DNA of 51,995 nt from Bacteroidales bacterium (GCA_016935615.1 JAFGQO010000093.1:1-51995), one strand, 5' to 3'. Counted from the stretch's first letter, positions 42,582-50,588 are shown. Made by a program: numbers and translations. The notes: a model not told the origin generated them from the sequence alone.

Positions 42582-43919
42582 ATGGATATTGAAAAAATAA
42601 TGCAGGATCTGGAGCACAGAAATCCGGGAGAGCAGGAATACCTGCAGGCAGTGCATGAGGTTCTGGAATCGATAGCAGATATTTACAATAACAACCCGCA
42701 TTTTCAAACGGCAGGAATCATTGAAAGACTGATAGAGCCCGACAGGGTACTCACGTTTAAAGTTCCCTGGATGGATGACGAAGGAACAGTGCATATCAAC
42801 CGGGGATACAGGGTTCAGTTCAATAATGCCATAGGTCCTTACAAGGGCGGGTTGCGATTTCACCCCAGTGTAAATCTGAGCATACTTAAATTCCTGGGAT
42901 TTGAACAGATCTTTAAAAACGCACTTACTACTTTGCCAATGGGTGGAGGAAAAGGAGGATCTGATTTTCAGCCCAAAGGCAAGTCAAACAATGAGATCAT
43001 GCGCTTCTGCCAGTCATTCATGCTGGAATTATGGAAAGTCATAGGTCCCGAAACCGATGTACCGGCGGGTGATATTGGAGTTGGAGCACGCGAGATAGGT
43101 TTCCTTTTCGGTATGTACAAAAAGCTTAGCCACGAATTCAGCGGCATACTCACCGGGAAAGGCATAAACTGGGGTGGCAGTTTGATCAGGCCTGAAGCCA
43201 CAGGATTTGGAGTGGTTTATTTTGCCAAAGAAATGCTATCTGACCGCAAAGAAAAAATTGAAGGCAAAAAGGTGGCTGTTTCCGGTTTTGGCAATGTGGC
43301 ATGGGGAGCCGTGACCAAACTTGACCAGTTGGGTGCCAGGGTTATCACACTTTCGGGTCCCGACGGTTACGTGTATGACGAAGAAGGCGTAAGCGGAACA
43401 AAAATTGATTATATGCTTGAATTACGAACCAGTAATGAAGATATAGTTGAACCCTATGCACATGAGTTTAAAAGTGCCCGCTTCTTTCCTGATAAGCATC
43501 CCTGGGAAGTGAAGTGTGATATTGCTGTTCCATGTGCCACCGAGAACGAGCTGAACAAAGAAGACGCCCTGAACCTCCTGAAAAACGGATGCATCTGCGT
43601 TTGTGAAGGAGCAAATATGCCCTGTACTCCGGAAGCAATAGATATTTTCCGCGGGAACCGGCTTTTATACTGTCCGGGAAAAGCTGCCAATGCAGGAGGC
43701 GTAGCAACATCGGGACTGGAAATGACACAGAACGCAATGAAACTACGCTGGACCAAGGATGAAGTAGACCAGCGTCTGCATCAGATCATGAAATCGATTC
43801 ATGGAGCATGCAAACACCACGGACAGCAAGCCGACGGTTACATCGATTACGTGCGCGGAGCCAACATCTGCGGTTTTCTGAAAGTGGCCAACGCAATGAT
43901 TGATCAGGGGATAATTTAA
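42582..43919 (+). CDS. gdhA: NADP-type glutamate dehydrogenase
   Basis: Hexameric enzyme making glutamate from 2-oxoglutarate and ammonia. 445 residues, the E. coli GdhA type. Seen: YRVQFNNAIGPYKGGLRFHP with Lys88, FKNALTTLPMGGGKGGSDF with Lys112 and Lys124, VPAGDIGVGAREIGF with Asp164, matching the E. coli active-site set with an offset of four; dinucleotide-binding VAVSGFGNVAWGAV; and C-terminal CPGKAANAGGVATSGLEM. NADP preference is inferred from similarity to the type I biosynthetic enzymes. It is monocistronic, with a strong terminator about 110 bases downstream. Confidence 0.96.
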   Translation: MDIEKIMQDLEHRNPGEQEYLQAVHEVLESIADIYNNNPHFQTAGIIERLIEPDRVLTFKVPWMDDEGTVHINRGYRVQFNNAIGPYKGGLRFHPSVNLSILKFLGFEQIFKNALTTLPMGGGKGGSDFQPKGKSNNEIMRFCQSFMLELWKVIGPETDVPAGDIGVGAREIGFLFGMYKKLSHEFSGILTGKGINWGGSLIRPEATGFGVVYFAKEMLSDRKEKIEGKKVAVSGFGNVAWGAVTKLDQLGARVITLSGPDGYVYDEEGVSGTKIDYMLELRTSNEDIVEPYAHEFKSARFFPDKHPWEVKCDIAVPCATENELNKEDALNLLKNGCICVCEGANMPCTPEAIDIFRGNRLLYCPGKAANAGGVATSGLEMTQNAMKLRWTKDEVDQRLHQIMKSIHGACKHHGQQADGYIDYVRGANICGFLKVANAMIDQGII

Positions 43920-44029
43920 TATCCGAATCCCCTTCTGCCGGATTGATTATTCAGGGCCTGGCAAATTGGCCATTACTAATTAACAATAGGTGAATTCTCA
44001 CGAAATCTCGTCCAATAATAGTTTGTGTA

Positions 44030-44058
44030 ATCACTTGTTTTGACAAGTGATATTTTTT
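44030..44058 (+). terminator. Rho-independent terminator after gdhA
   Basis: ATCACTTGT (44030-44038) pairs perfectly with ACAAGTGAT (44043-44051) around TTTG, followed by ATTTTTTTC. Confidence 0.7.
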
Positions 44059-44133
44059 TCTTAAATTTTGATTCTGTGAGATTTACATTATCTGTCTTAT
44101 GGTATTTTTCATCTAACTATTAAAACCTGTATC

Positions 44134-44823
44134 ATGAAAAACTTCTTTGTTTATGTGACGCTGTTAATGATCATGGCTTATTCCGGATGCAATAAGTCTG
44201 ATGACGAGATTCCCGAAGTGTTTAATGAAACATGCAATCCTATTAGCTTTGAGGGATTGGATTTTTCAATTGACGGGGATATTTCATCTGTTTTCGATCC
44301 ATTGGGCGATCCGTACAACAATTATTTGGAATGTGTTAATGATTGTGCCGAAGTTGATCCGGACGATCCCGATTGCATGATGGATTGTTTGTACAGCAGC
44401 GGATTAATGCCATTGGGAGGAGCTTATACCCTTGTCATTTATATAACGAACATTTCCCAGATTGACATCACCATTACCATTGATCCCGGCACATGGTTTC
44501 TCCCTGAGTCGGGAGATTACCAGCCGATGTTGGTTGTTGTAACAATCCCCATCACTGTACTGGTCGGTGAGACAATCACTGTTTCAATTCCTGTATTTTG
44601 CCTGGCATCAGATAAATCGGCACCCGATGAATCATCCGATTACAACATTTGTGAACTGGTAAACCTGGATTGTCTTACAGATATTGTGAATATTCTCAGA
44701 ACCAAAGATTTTTCTCTTATCACCACCATGGAGGTAATGGAAATCCAGGCAAACATCTGGTACTGTACGGAAGGACAAGAGGTGGATTTTGAATTCCTCA
44801 ATAGTTTGCCGGATATTCAGTAA
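44134..44823 (+). CDS. hypothetical lipoprotein with twin CX3C motif
   Basis: 229 residues of unrecognised family. Lipoprotein signal KNFFVYVTLLMIMAYSGC (Cys19), acidic start KSDDEIPEV, then a beta-rich domain. Between residues 67 and 85 lies ECVNDCAEVDPDDPDCMMDC, a twin CX3C-X9-CX3C arrangement on predicted helices that could form two disulfides. The C-terminal half has alternating hydrophobic strands (YTLVIYITNISQIDITITIDPG, MLVVVTIPITVLVGETITVSIPVF), a pattern of an immunoglobulin-like or cohesin-like sandwich. Its own terminator hairpin follows. Function unknown. Confidence 0.75.
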   Translation: MKNFFVYVTLLMIMAYSGCNKSDDEIPEVFNETCNPISFEGLDFSIDGDISSVFDPLGDPYNNYLECVNDCAEVDPDDPDCMMDCLYSSGLMPLGGAYTLVIYITNISQIDITITIDPGTWFLPESGDYQPMLVVVTIPITVLVGETITVSIPVFCLASDKSAPDESSDYNICELVNLDCLTDIVNILRTKDFSLITTMEVMEIQANIWYCTEGQEVDFEFLNSLPDIQ

Positions 44824-44877
44824 TGACCGGAACTCCTCCTACATTTGATACTATTAGGAAAGTCCGTTCTGCATATG

Positions 44878-44910
44878 AACAACCCTGCCTGCAAGCAGGG
44901 TTGTTTAAAA
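44878..44910 (+). terminator. hairpin terminator after the twin-CX3C lipoprotein gene
   Basis: AACAACCCTGC (44878-44888) pairs perfectly with GCAGGGTTGTT (44895-44905) around a 6-base loop, then TTAAAAAG. Stem is strong; the T-run is short. It lies between convergent genes. Confidence 0.6.
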
Positions 44911-44983
44911 AGTCAGTCAGTTATGTTAACCCGTTCTGTGTTGTATCTGCTTATTAATTGTCTGTTTTAAAATTATAACCGCA

Positions 44984-45319
44984 TCATCCCAAATTGCCCC
45001 GTGCCATAAAATAGAATCCGATGGCTGCGGTTGCAAAGTTGGCGATGATGCTTCCCAGGCTGATCCCTCCGGTAAACATCAGGATCACCGAAAGTACCAG
45101 GATTACCAAACCCGAAATTACTGTCATGGAACTTTTTTTCAAAAATCCCCCGACCAGCAATAAGATGGTGAAAATAACCATGGCAAGAGCAAAGTAATAC
45201 CCGGCTCCGCTGAATGAAAATGACAATGCAGTGTTTAAAAATGCACCGTATACGATCAGGGCAACTGCAATTCTTAACAACCACTTTGCCATTGGTACTA
45301 AGCTTTTCATAGGTTCCAT
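44984..45319 (-). CDS. small four-helix membrane protein
   Basis: 111 residues with four predicted membrane helices: about 13-32 (LLRIAVALIVYGAFLNTALS), 38-57 (GYYFALAMVIFTILLLVGG), 63-84 (MTVISGLVILVLSVILMF) and 88-106 (GSIIANFATAAIGFYFMA). Met4 is an alternative start. No motif recognised; composition and codon use resemble the neighbours. An overlapping ORF in another frame of the same strand is His/Arg-rich and not plausible. Function unknown. Confidence 0.72.
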   Translation of the reverse strand: MEPMKSLVPMAKWLLRIAVALIVYGAFLNTALSFSFSGAGYYFALAMVIFTILLLVGGFLKKSSMTVISGLVILVLSVILMFTGGISLGSIIANFATAAIGFYFMARGNLG

Positions 45320-45439
45320 AATACAAGGATTTAATGAGTAAATAAAAGTAGTTTAGGTGAAGTATTGTATATGTACAAAAAATAAAAGTACAAAAATATG
45401 TGAAAATGAAATTTTCTTGCTGAAAGAAATTTTGCCGAC

Positions 45440-46315
45440 CTATTCTTCAGGAAATCGTTTCAGGTCGGTTTTTCTGAATGTCCATTCCGGGGTATGCAGA
45501 AGTTCTCCAAAATCGGCTGAATACCAGGGACTAAGTTCTTCATTGTCCGGATTTTTCAGCACCTGGATCTCCTGGGCAGGCATATAACTCTGGGCGAGGA
45601 GAAAGATCTTTTTCCCCTGTTCACTTTCAGCCATATCCACAACAATTACCGCATGCCCCGGTGAACCTCCCCGGATAAATACATCACCTGTACGGATGTC
45701 TTCAACAACTGCCGGTTGAAGTTCCCCTGACAGGGAAAGGGTGCCCGCATAAGTAAAGATAGTTTCCATGTATTTCCAAAAGTCGCCGTATAAATTTGAT
45801 GGCCGGACCGACTGTATCCACCGGACATTATTCCCATCCACCCGGATCCTTTTCCCTTTCATCCATTCCGAATACTCTGCACGAAAGCCGTTAGTGAAAT
45901 TGAAATGAATTTTTTCGTATTGTTCCTGTTCATAAAGATATTCTGCTCTTAACCGAATGACTGCATCGGCACACTGATGCAGATCCTTCGTCCCGATTCC
46001 GAGGTCTGCCACCGCACAGTATACACCATTATCCTCCTTTATTCTTCCGTCGTACAGTTTTACTTTTGTGCCATGAGGTTTTAAAGGCAATGTGTGCAGG
46101 AATTCCTGGAATGAATTTTCTTTTGCATCAACTCTCGCAAAGCCTTCGGGAGTTAAGAATCGCGTACTGATCGTGTTTCCTGCTGGATGTATCAATTCTT
46201 TTTCTTGTTGCAGATGTGCAACAGTATTGCAGGCAATAGCAGGCGATTGATCGACATGTCCGCTGCAGGCAGTGAAAATAATAAAGCCCGATCCGATGAG
46301 CAAATTGAAATGCAT
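45440..46315 (-). CDS. DUF4846 domain lipoprotein
   Basis: About 291 residues from the chosen start at 46315 (Met30 of the open frame), which gives lipoprotein signal MHFNLLIGSGFIIFTAC with Cys17; the longer version would put 29 polar residues before it. The body fits DUF4846: IHPAGNTISTRFLTPEGFARV, FLHTLPLKPHGTKVKLYDG, QCADAVIRLRAEYLY, FNFTNGFRAEYSEWMKGKR, DVFIRGGSPGHAVIVVDMA and AQSYMPAQEIQVLKNP followed by WYSADF. The conserved H-AVIVVD and Y-PAQE segments could be catalytic, but no activity is established. A candidate promoter lies at 46340-46347. Confidence 0.85.
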   Translation of the reverse strand: MHFNLLIGSGFIIFTACSGHVDQSPAIACNTVAHLQQEKELIHPAGNTISTRFLTPEGFARVDAKENSFQEFLHTLPLKPHGTKVKLYDGRIKEDNGVYCAVADLGIGTKDLHQCADAVIRLRAEYLYEQEQYEKIHFNFTNGFRAEYSEWMKGKRIRVDGNNVRWIQSVRPSNLYGDFWKYMETIFTYAGTLSLSGELQPAVVEDIRTGDVFIRGGSPGHAVIVVDMAESEQGKKIFLLAQSYMPAQEIQVLKNPDNEELSPWYSADFGELLHTPEWTFRKTDLKRFPEE

Positions 46316-46339
46316 GTTCTGTTTTTCTTGGTATGCGTA

Positions 46340-46347
46340 CAAAAATA
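46340..46347 (-). promoter_or_regulatory. candidate -7 element for the DUF4846 gene
   Basis: On the minus strand TATTTTTG matches TAnnTTTG, 24 bases before the preferred ATG at 46315. This position lies inside the longer open frame, supporting the downstream start. No clear TTTG box. Confidence 0.38.
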
Positions 46348-46521
46348 TTCTTAATTTATCCGAAATTAAACATTCCTTCCGTTCCAATTCATTTGTATAC
46401 AACTAACGTTTTATTTTACAGACATTTTTGAGTATTTTAGGAGAACTAATAACATTAAATAGTCTGGTATATATGCTGGTTGTGCGTAAGCTGTAAACAT
46501 AGATACAAATAACCCGTTAAA

Positions 46522-46875
46522 ATGGAAAAATGTAGATTTTGTCAGATTATTAATGGAAGTTGAGATAATGAAGAAGTGATTTATGAAAATGAAACGTTCA
46601 TTGTTCTAACTGACAAATATAGAAGGACAAGTAATGGGTTAATTTGTTTAATAATTTCTAAAGAGCATAAACAAAATATTTTAGAATTAGACGAAATAGA
46701 TGGGAAAGGATTAGTATTTGTATTACATGTAGTATTTAAAGTCATGGAAAGGGCATACAATAGTAAAGGTTTTCGGATTTGGACTGCCATTAATCACGGT
46801 TCGATAAATAGCAGGAATTATTTTCAGCGATATATTGCGCCCGGATTACAAATCCGCGCGAGCGTGGGGGAATAA
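46522..46875 (+). pseudogene. decayed HIT-family (histidine triad) gene
   Basis: From ATG 46522 the frame reads EKCRFCQIINGS, a typical HIT N-terminus with CxxC, then an in-frame TGA at 46561, then DNEEVIYENETFIVLTDKYRRTSNG and onward to FRIWTAINHGSIN in the same frame. Near 46810 the homology moves to the +1 frame (AGIIFSDI, where intact members have AGQxxFHxHxH), so a frameshift is also present. The catalytic histidine triad is absent; the reading frame instead runs into the palindrome at 46837-46859. Two lesions plus a replaced C-terminus make this a pseudogene. Intact HIT proteins hydrolyse nucleotide conjugates. Confidence 0.75.
46837..46859. repeat. REP-like palindrome at the end of the HIT pseudogene
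   Basis: GGATT-ACA-AATCC hairpin extended by GCGC on both sides with a CC bulge on the left arm (46837-46859). It is much more GC-rich than its surroundings and forms the last codons of the broken HIT frame. Palindromes of this kind occur as dispersed extragenic repeats in Bacteroidota. Confidence 0.55.
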
Positions 46876-46893
46876 AATTGCCAGTTGCCAAAG

Positions 46894-47105
46894 TGTTGTA
46901 TAATGCATTGGCTAAGTTTGTTCACGGTTGATACGAACGCCCACTTTCGTCCCGATAGCTATCGGGACTTCGGCGGGTAAATAAGCCGCTTTTTGTATCT
47001 TTCTAATCAAAAACAGTGCGATGCAACCTGCCTGCCTGCCACAGGCGGGTAAACCCTCCACAGGCGGGTAAACCGGCAGACAGGCGCCAACGAAATCATA
47101 CAACA
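46894..47105. repeat. composite palindromic repeat element
   Basis: Bounded by inverted arms TGTTGTAT (46894-46901) and ATACAACA (47098-47105). Inside are a perfect 20-bp palindrome GTCCCGATAGCTATCGGGAC (46949-46968), two direct copies of CCACAGGCGGGTAAACC (47039-47055, 47058-47074; period 19), a third GGCGGGTAAA at 46972-46981, and CCTGCCTGCC-type words facing GGCAGACAGG. No ORF in it is credible. Probably a non-autonomous mobile or REP-type element. Confidence 0.6.
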
Positions 47106-47157
47106 GAAACGTCGTATGCCATTCCCCACATCCCGAAAACTGGATTAAATTCTGTCG

Positions 47158-47249
47158 CTAACGTAAAAAACAGGGTGAGAAACTGTTAAAAATAATAAAT
47201 TTGTCAAAAATATAAACAACTGAAAATCACGGACTAATTTTTACGTTAG
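47158..47249. repeat. imperfect 92-bp palindrome upstream of GNAT-like ORF
   Basis: CTAACGTAAAAA (47158-47169) and TTTTTACGTTAG (47238-47249) are perfect 12-bp inverted arms; GTGA near 47175 and TCAC near 47227 continue the symmetry. The ends (TAAC and GTTAG) resemble integron attC ends, and an ORF starts 25 bases beyond. A TAAATTTG word (47196-47203) inside could act as a promoter -7 element. Confidence 0.4.
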
Positions 47250-47273
47250 TCACAATTATAACAAAACGTATAT

Positions 47274-47630
47274 ATGGATAATTTCCTGATAAAGATTGCT
47301 GAAGAATATCATGATGCGGTAATTATATCCGGACATATAGCTGAAATATGGAATGATAAAGCTGATAAAAATAAGTACAATAAAATGTACCGTTATTTTA
47401 ACAAACATAAGGAAGGTTTTCTGATTGTATATTTGTTCAATGAAGCAATAGGATCTTCAATTGCGTTTCCATTAGAAAGAATACCTGGTTTTTATGAAAT
47501 AAACAATAAAAACATTTCCGATTTATTAAGTACGAAAGGTGATTATTTTTATTTATTAAACATTCGTTTACTGATAAGACAGCAGGTTATTTCAGGCTTA
47601 TCCTCAATAACGGATAACAACAGGTTTTAA
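47274..47630 (+). CDS. truncated GNAT-like acetyltransferase, or hypothetical protein
   Basis: 118 residues, no signal peptide. N-terminal helix IKIAEEYHDAVIISGHIAEIWN, then GFLIVYLFNEAIGSSIAFPLERIPGFYEINNKN, which resembles the beta-2/beta-3 hairpin of GNAT acetyltransferases, and DYFYLLNIRLLIRQQ where motif A (Q/R-x-x-G-x-G/A) would begin. Motif A and the C-terminal half are missing, so if it is a GNAT it is truncated. The +1 frame past residue 100 does not restore it. It lies just after the attC-like palindrome in the accessory region. Family call is tentative. Confidence 0.5.
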   Translation: MDNFLIKIAEEYHDAVIISGHIAEIWNDKADKNKYNKMYRYFNKHKEGFLIVYLFNEAIGSSIAFPLERIPGFYEINNKNISDLLSTKGDYFYLLNIRLLIRQQVISGLSSITDNNRF

Positions 47631-47701
47631 CTGCAAAAAATTACTAACTAAATTTTATAGGATCCCTGCTGATAAAACAAAAAGTATTAAAAGCCATAAA
47701 A

Positions 47702-48160
47702 ATGAAAAAAGTCAAGATCATTTCGGAAGGTGAAAATTATACGGCCATTGATATCGGAGAATTTGATAAACTAATGGGCTACTCCTATCTGCATCCGAAA
47801 TTGCATCACATTGTCAAAGGGAAAGTATTTATTGGGGAGACAGTAAAATCATCCGGAACAGAGATCTCCTTTCAGATCCTTCCGCCCGCAACGGATATCG
47901 GTTTCCTTCATAAACATAAAAATCACGAAGAAATTTATATATTTATTAAAGGAAAAGGGCAATTTCAGGTTGACGGTAACATATTGGATGTAAAACAGGG
48001 AACAATAATCAGGGTATCGGCTGACGGCAGCAGAACCTGGAGAAACAACTCGGATGCGGAAATGATAATTATGGTAATACAATCACAGGAAGGCTCATTG
48101 GATAGTCATTTCATAGCCGATGGTTTCAGAACAAAAGGGGAAATATCCTGGAAGCAGTAA
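47702..48160 (+). CDS. cupin domain protein
   Basis: 152-residue single-domain cupin. Motif 1: GFLHKHKNHEEIYIFIKGKGQFQVDG (about residues 67-92), with two or three His and the Glu that bind metal; motif 2 region: VKQGTIIRVSADGSRTWRNNSDAEMIIMVIQ, where the usual His is replaced by Arg (SRTWRN), so one metal ligand may be missing. Similar proteins are sugar- or amino-acid-acting enzymes or simple binders; the substrate cannot be inferred. Accessory region, single gene on the plus strand. Confidence 0.87.
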   Translation: MKKVKIISEGENYTAIDIGEFDKLMGYSYLHPKLHHIVKGKVFIGETVKSSGTEISFQILPPATDIGFLHKHKNHEEIYIFIKGKGQFQVDGNILDVKQGTIIRVSADGSRTWRNNSDAEMIIMVIQSQEGSLDSHFIADGFRTKGEISWKQ

Positions 48161-48254
48161 AAAAACCGTCGGGATCTGACAGACTGACCGTATAAACAGC
48201 AGTCGATGAACGAACTGAAGTCATTGAGTGTATTAGAAACAATTCTTATTGTAA

Positions 48255-48767
48255 ATGGAACCAACAAAAACATACGAAAACTTTCCTACAGGGATCGTGA
48301 TCTTATCCAATTTTGTTTCATTTGCTATATACGGACTTGGCTTTCTGATCATCTTCCGGTTAGGATTGATCTTTGCCCTTATTTTTTTACTTTATGTTTT
48401 ACTGTTTGAATTCAGACTGCTACGATACCATTGTATCAACTGTTATTATTGGGGTAAAACCTGTGGATTCGGAAAGGGCAGGCTCAGTTCATTATTTTTT
48501 AAAAAGGGGGATAGTGCAAAATTCTGCCAAAAAAAAATGAGCTGGAAAGATATGATCCCTGATATTCTGATCTCGTTAATACCAATAATTGTCGGAATTG
48601 TTCTATTATGCCTGAAATTTGATCTTATTTTGTTGTCCGCCCTGGTATTGCTTCTGTTGTTAACAACATTCGGCAATGGTTTTATTCGTGGAAAAATGAC
48701 CTGCATATATTGCAGACAAAAAGAGCTGGGATGCCCGGCGGATGCGTTATTCAATAAAAACAAATGA
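48255..48767 (+). CDS. membrane protein with duplicated CX2CX6C motif
   Basis: 170 residues. Two membrane helices (about 15-35 and 37-56), motif CINCYYWGKTC (Cys60, Cys63, Cys70), a basic loop GKGRLSSLFFKKGD with Cys91, two more helices (about 103-120 and 122-139), then CIYCRQKELGC (Cys150, Cys153, Cys160) and a short tail. Both halves have the layout two helices plus CX2CX6C exactly 90 residues apart, so this is an internal duplication with both cysteine clusters on the same membrane face. It may bind a metal or take part in thiol chemistry. I do not recognise a named family. Confidence 0.75.
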   Translation: MEPTKTYENFPTGIVILSNFVSFAIYGLGFLIIFRLGLIFALIFLLYVLLFEFRLLRYHCINCYYWGKTCGFGKGRLSSLFFKKGDSAKFCQKKMSWKDMIPDILISLIPIIVGIVLLCLKFDLILLSALVLLLLLTTFGNGFIRGKMTCIYCRQKELGCPADALFNKNK

Positions 48768-48791
48768 AAAATATCAACTGATCCGGAAGAA

Positions 48792-50240
48792 TTACCGCTT
48801 CTCCCCAAAGCAATACAAATACCCGTCAAGCGAGGCAACATAGAGTTTGCCGTTCCAAACAACAGGAGTGGCATCTATCTGAATGCCGTCAATTTTATCC
48901 AGCAATCTGAATTTGTGGTCTGAAGTATATTCATACAAATACAATCCGGAATCAAGCGGAACGATCAACCTGTCATCTGTAAAAATTGGAGTGGATATAG
49001 TTCCTCCGGTTTCTTCTGTGAACACAACACGCGGAGAAGAATATTCCTGTTTGTTATCCGGCCCTAAAACAAGTTTGCCGGTATCCGTTGACTTATGATC
49101 CACAACCACCAGGGAACCATCTACTCCGACAAATGCCGCCAGGTTGCTTTCTGACCCAGTATGATATCTGTCGTTAACAGCCACCGAACCTATTACACCT
49201 CCTTCCCAATGAAACCACGCGGTATCTTCCACAGGATAATACCAGACAACACAATTGTCAGGATCTTTTGAAGGATCAAGCTTGAAGACACCTCCCCTGC
49301 CTTCAATGTATTGCTTTTCAACGGGAATGAGCAAACAACTGTCTGATGTTACCACCGGCGATCCGTTCAGGTCGGCACCGATCCCAAAAACCCAGTCGAC
49401 AAGGCCTTTACTGATATTGTAGCCATACACCCTGCCGGATCCTGAAGTTGTATATACCCTTCCATCAAGAAAACAGGGAGAGGATTCCGATTCTATGTTC
49501 CTGCCATGCCGCAGGGTATCTTCAGGAAGAAAAAAGGGAATTTCTTTATATATTTTTGGCTGCATCATCCCATTTCGCATTTCCGTATTCTCAGGATCGG
49601 GTGAAAAAACAGTGAACAATCCGTTTTCCAGGGCAAGGTAAGCGGTGTCATCAATAACCAACGCCGAGCCGTCAACATCCCTGGAATAGCTGATGGTTCT
49701 TTTGACATTCATCCTCCATAATTCAGAGCCATCATAAAAAGATATGCCTCTTAACGAAGGACAATACTTTGCGTTTATCGGTTTCTTTACTCCTCTCCGG
49801 CTTCCCTGGATGATAATATATTTGTTTTCCGGACTTTCCGGTTGTGCATTTTCCCATATTGTTCCTGTTCCTTTAATGATGTCGTCAAACCGGTATTCCC
49901 ATACAATTTCCCCTGTTTCTGCTTTTATCTTTTTCAGGTTATAGTCAAATGCCCCCTGGATCAGGAAGATTTCCCCGTTTTCCTCAACAACCAGGGGCTG
50001 ACCGGTCCATCCCGCTCCTTTCCATACTTTTTGCGGATTCCCGTAGGCCGGACTAACTCCTTCACCCAAATATGTTCTCCATAAAGTATCCAGCTTTGAA
50101 GGGGCTTCGTTCCCGTAGTAATTCCTTTCTTCATTTCCAAGATATGTGCCGATATGGATTTTTACCGGATTTGCTTTCTGTGCAAATGAAAAAGCAACCG
50201 ACATCGTATAAATTACGACTGTCAGTGAAATAAATTTCAT
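48792..50240 (-). CDS. secreted PQQ-like beta-propeller protein
   Basis: About 482 residues from the preferred start at 50240 (Met24 of the open frame), which gives signal peptide MKFISLTVVIYTMSVAFSFAQ; the upstream 23 residues overlap the next gene and are acidic. Mature protein has eight-blade-like repeats: WTGQPLVVEENGEIFLIQG, GSALVIDDTAYLALENGLFTVF, SSPCFLDGRVYTTSGSGRVYGY, GSPVVTSDSCLLIPVEKQYI, and ATPVVWNGKLYVASLDGYLYCFG. The repeat pattern is that of PQQ/WD-like propellers (BamB-like folds); PQQ-binding catalytic residues are not evident, so a structural or ligand-binding role is likelier than a dehydrogenase. Confidence 0.87.
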   Translation of the reverse strand: MKFISLTVVIYTMSVAFSFAQKANPVKIHIGTYLGNEERNYYGNEAPSKLDTLWRTYLGEGVSPAYGNPQKVWKGAGWTGQPLVVEENGEIFLIQGAFDYNLKKIKAETGEIVWEYRFDDIIKGTGTIWENAQPESPENKYIIIQGSRRGVKKPINAKYCPSLRGISFYDGSELWRMNVKRTISYSRDVDGSALVIDDTAYLALENGLFTVFSPDPENTEMRNGMMQPKIYKEIPFFLPEDTLRHGRNIESESSPCFLDGRVYTTSGSGRVYGYNISKGLVDWVFGIGADLNGSPVVTSDSCLLIPVEKQYIEGRGGVFKLDPSKDPDNCVVWYYPVEDTAWFHWEGGVIGSVAVNDRYHTGSESNLAAFVGVDGSLVVVDHKSTDTGKLVLGPDNKQEYSSPRVVFTEETGGTISTPIFTDDRLIVPLDSGLYLYEYTSDHKFRLLDKIDGIQIDATPVVWNGKLYVASLDGYLYCFGEKR

Positions 50241-50262
50241 AGAATTTAATTCTTCAGGTAAT

Positions 50263-50568
50263 TTATCTTCTTCTGCCAAGCCCTCTGCCACCAAGAAACC
50301 CCCAACCACCGCTACCGATCAGGAATCCCAGTCCGTACCATGCTCCATTGTTATTGGGTGCATAAATTGTTACATCGCTTCTGAATAACGATCCCACCAG
50401 GTCGACCGGTGCGATGATCCCGTGCCAAAGACCACTCCAGAATCCGTATGTACGACCCTCCAGGCAAGCCTTTACACTCTCGTTATTTGAACAGGCAGCA
50501 AAAAACAATACTGCCAAAAGGACAATTGCCAATTGCCCTATCCATTTTTTTTTCATTAGAACTTTCAT
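50263..50568 (-). CDS. small conserved lipoprotein (YGFWxGLWHG type)
   Basis: 101 residues with a lipoprotein signal (WIGQLAIVLLAVLFFAAC, Cys26 counting from Met1; Met5 is an alternative start). The mature part contains CLEGRTYGFWSGLWHGIIAPVDLVGSLFRSDVTIYAPNNNGAWYGLGFLIGSGGWGF, an uncharacterised pattern I have seen in small proteins of several phyla; the Gly-rich C-terminus ends GRGLGRRR. Twice-repeated aromatic-Gly segments could insert into the membrane. The next gene on this strand (50589-50804) is 20 bases upstream, and the propeller gene follows 22 bases downstream, so the three are probably one transcript. Confidence 0.72.
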   Translation of the reverse strand: MKVLMKKKWIGQLAIVLLAVLFFAACSNNESVKACLEGRTYGFWSGLWHGIIAPVDLVGSLFRSDVTIYAPNNNGAWYGLGFLIGSGGWGFLGGRGLGRRR

Positions 50569-50588
50569 ATGTTTCAGAATTAGATCAT

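Noticed and set aside
44973..45326. 117-codon minus-strand ORF overlapping the four-helix protein
   Set aside because: His/Arg-rich translation in another frame; the 111-residue membrane protein has a clear helix pattern.
47039..47074. CRISPR-like repeats
   Set aside because: Only two copies of a 17-bp unit separated by 2 bases, no spacers of regular length, and no cas genes.
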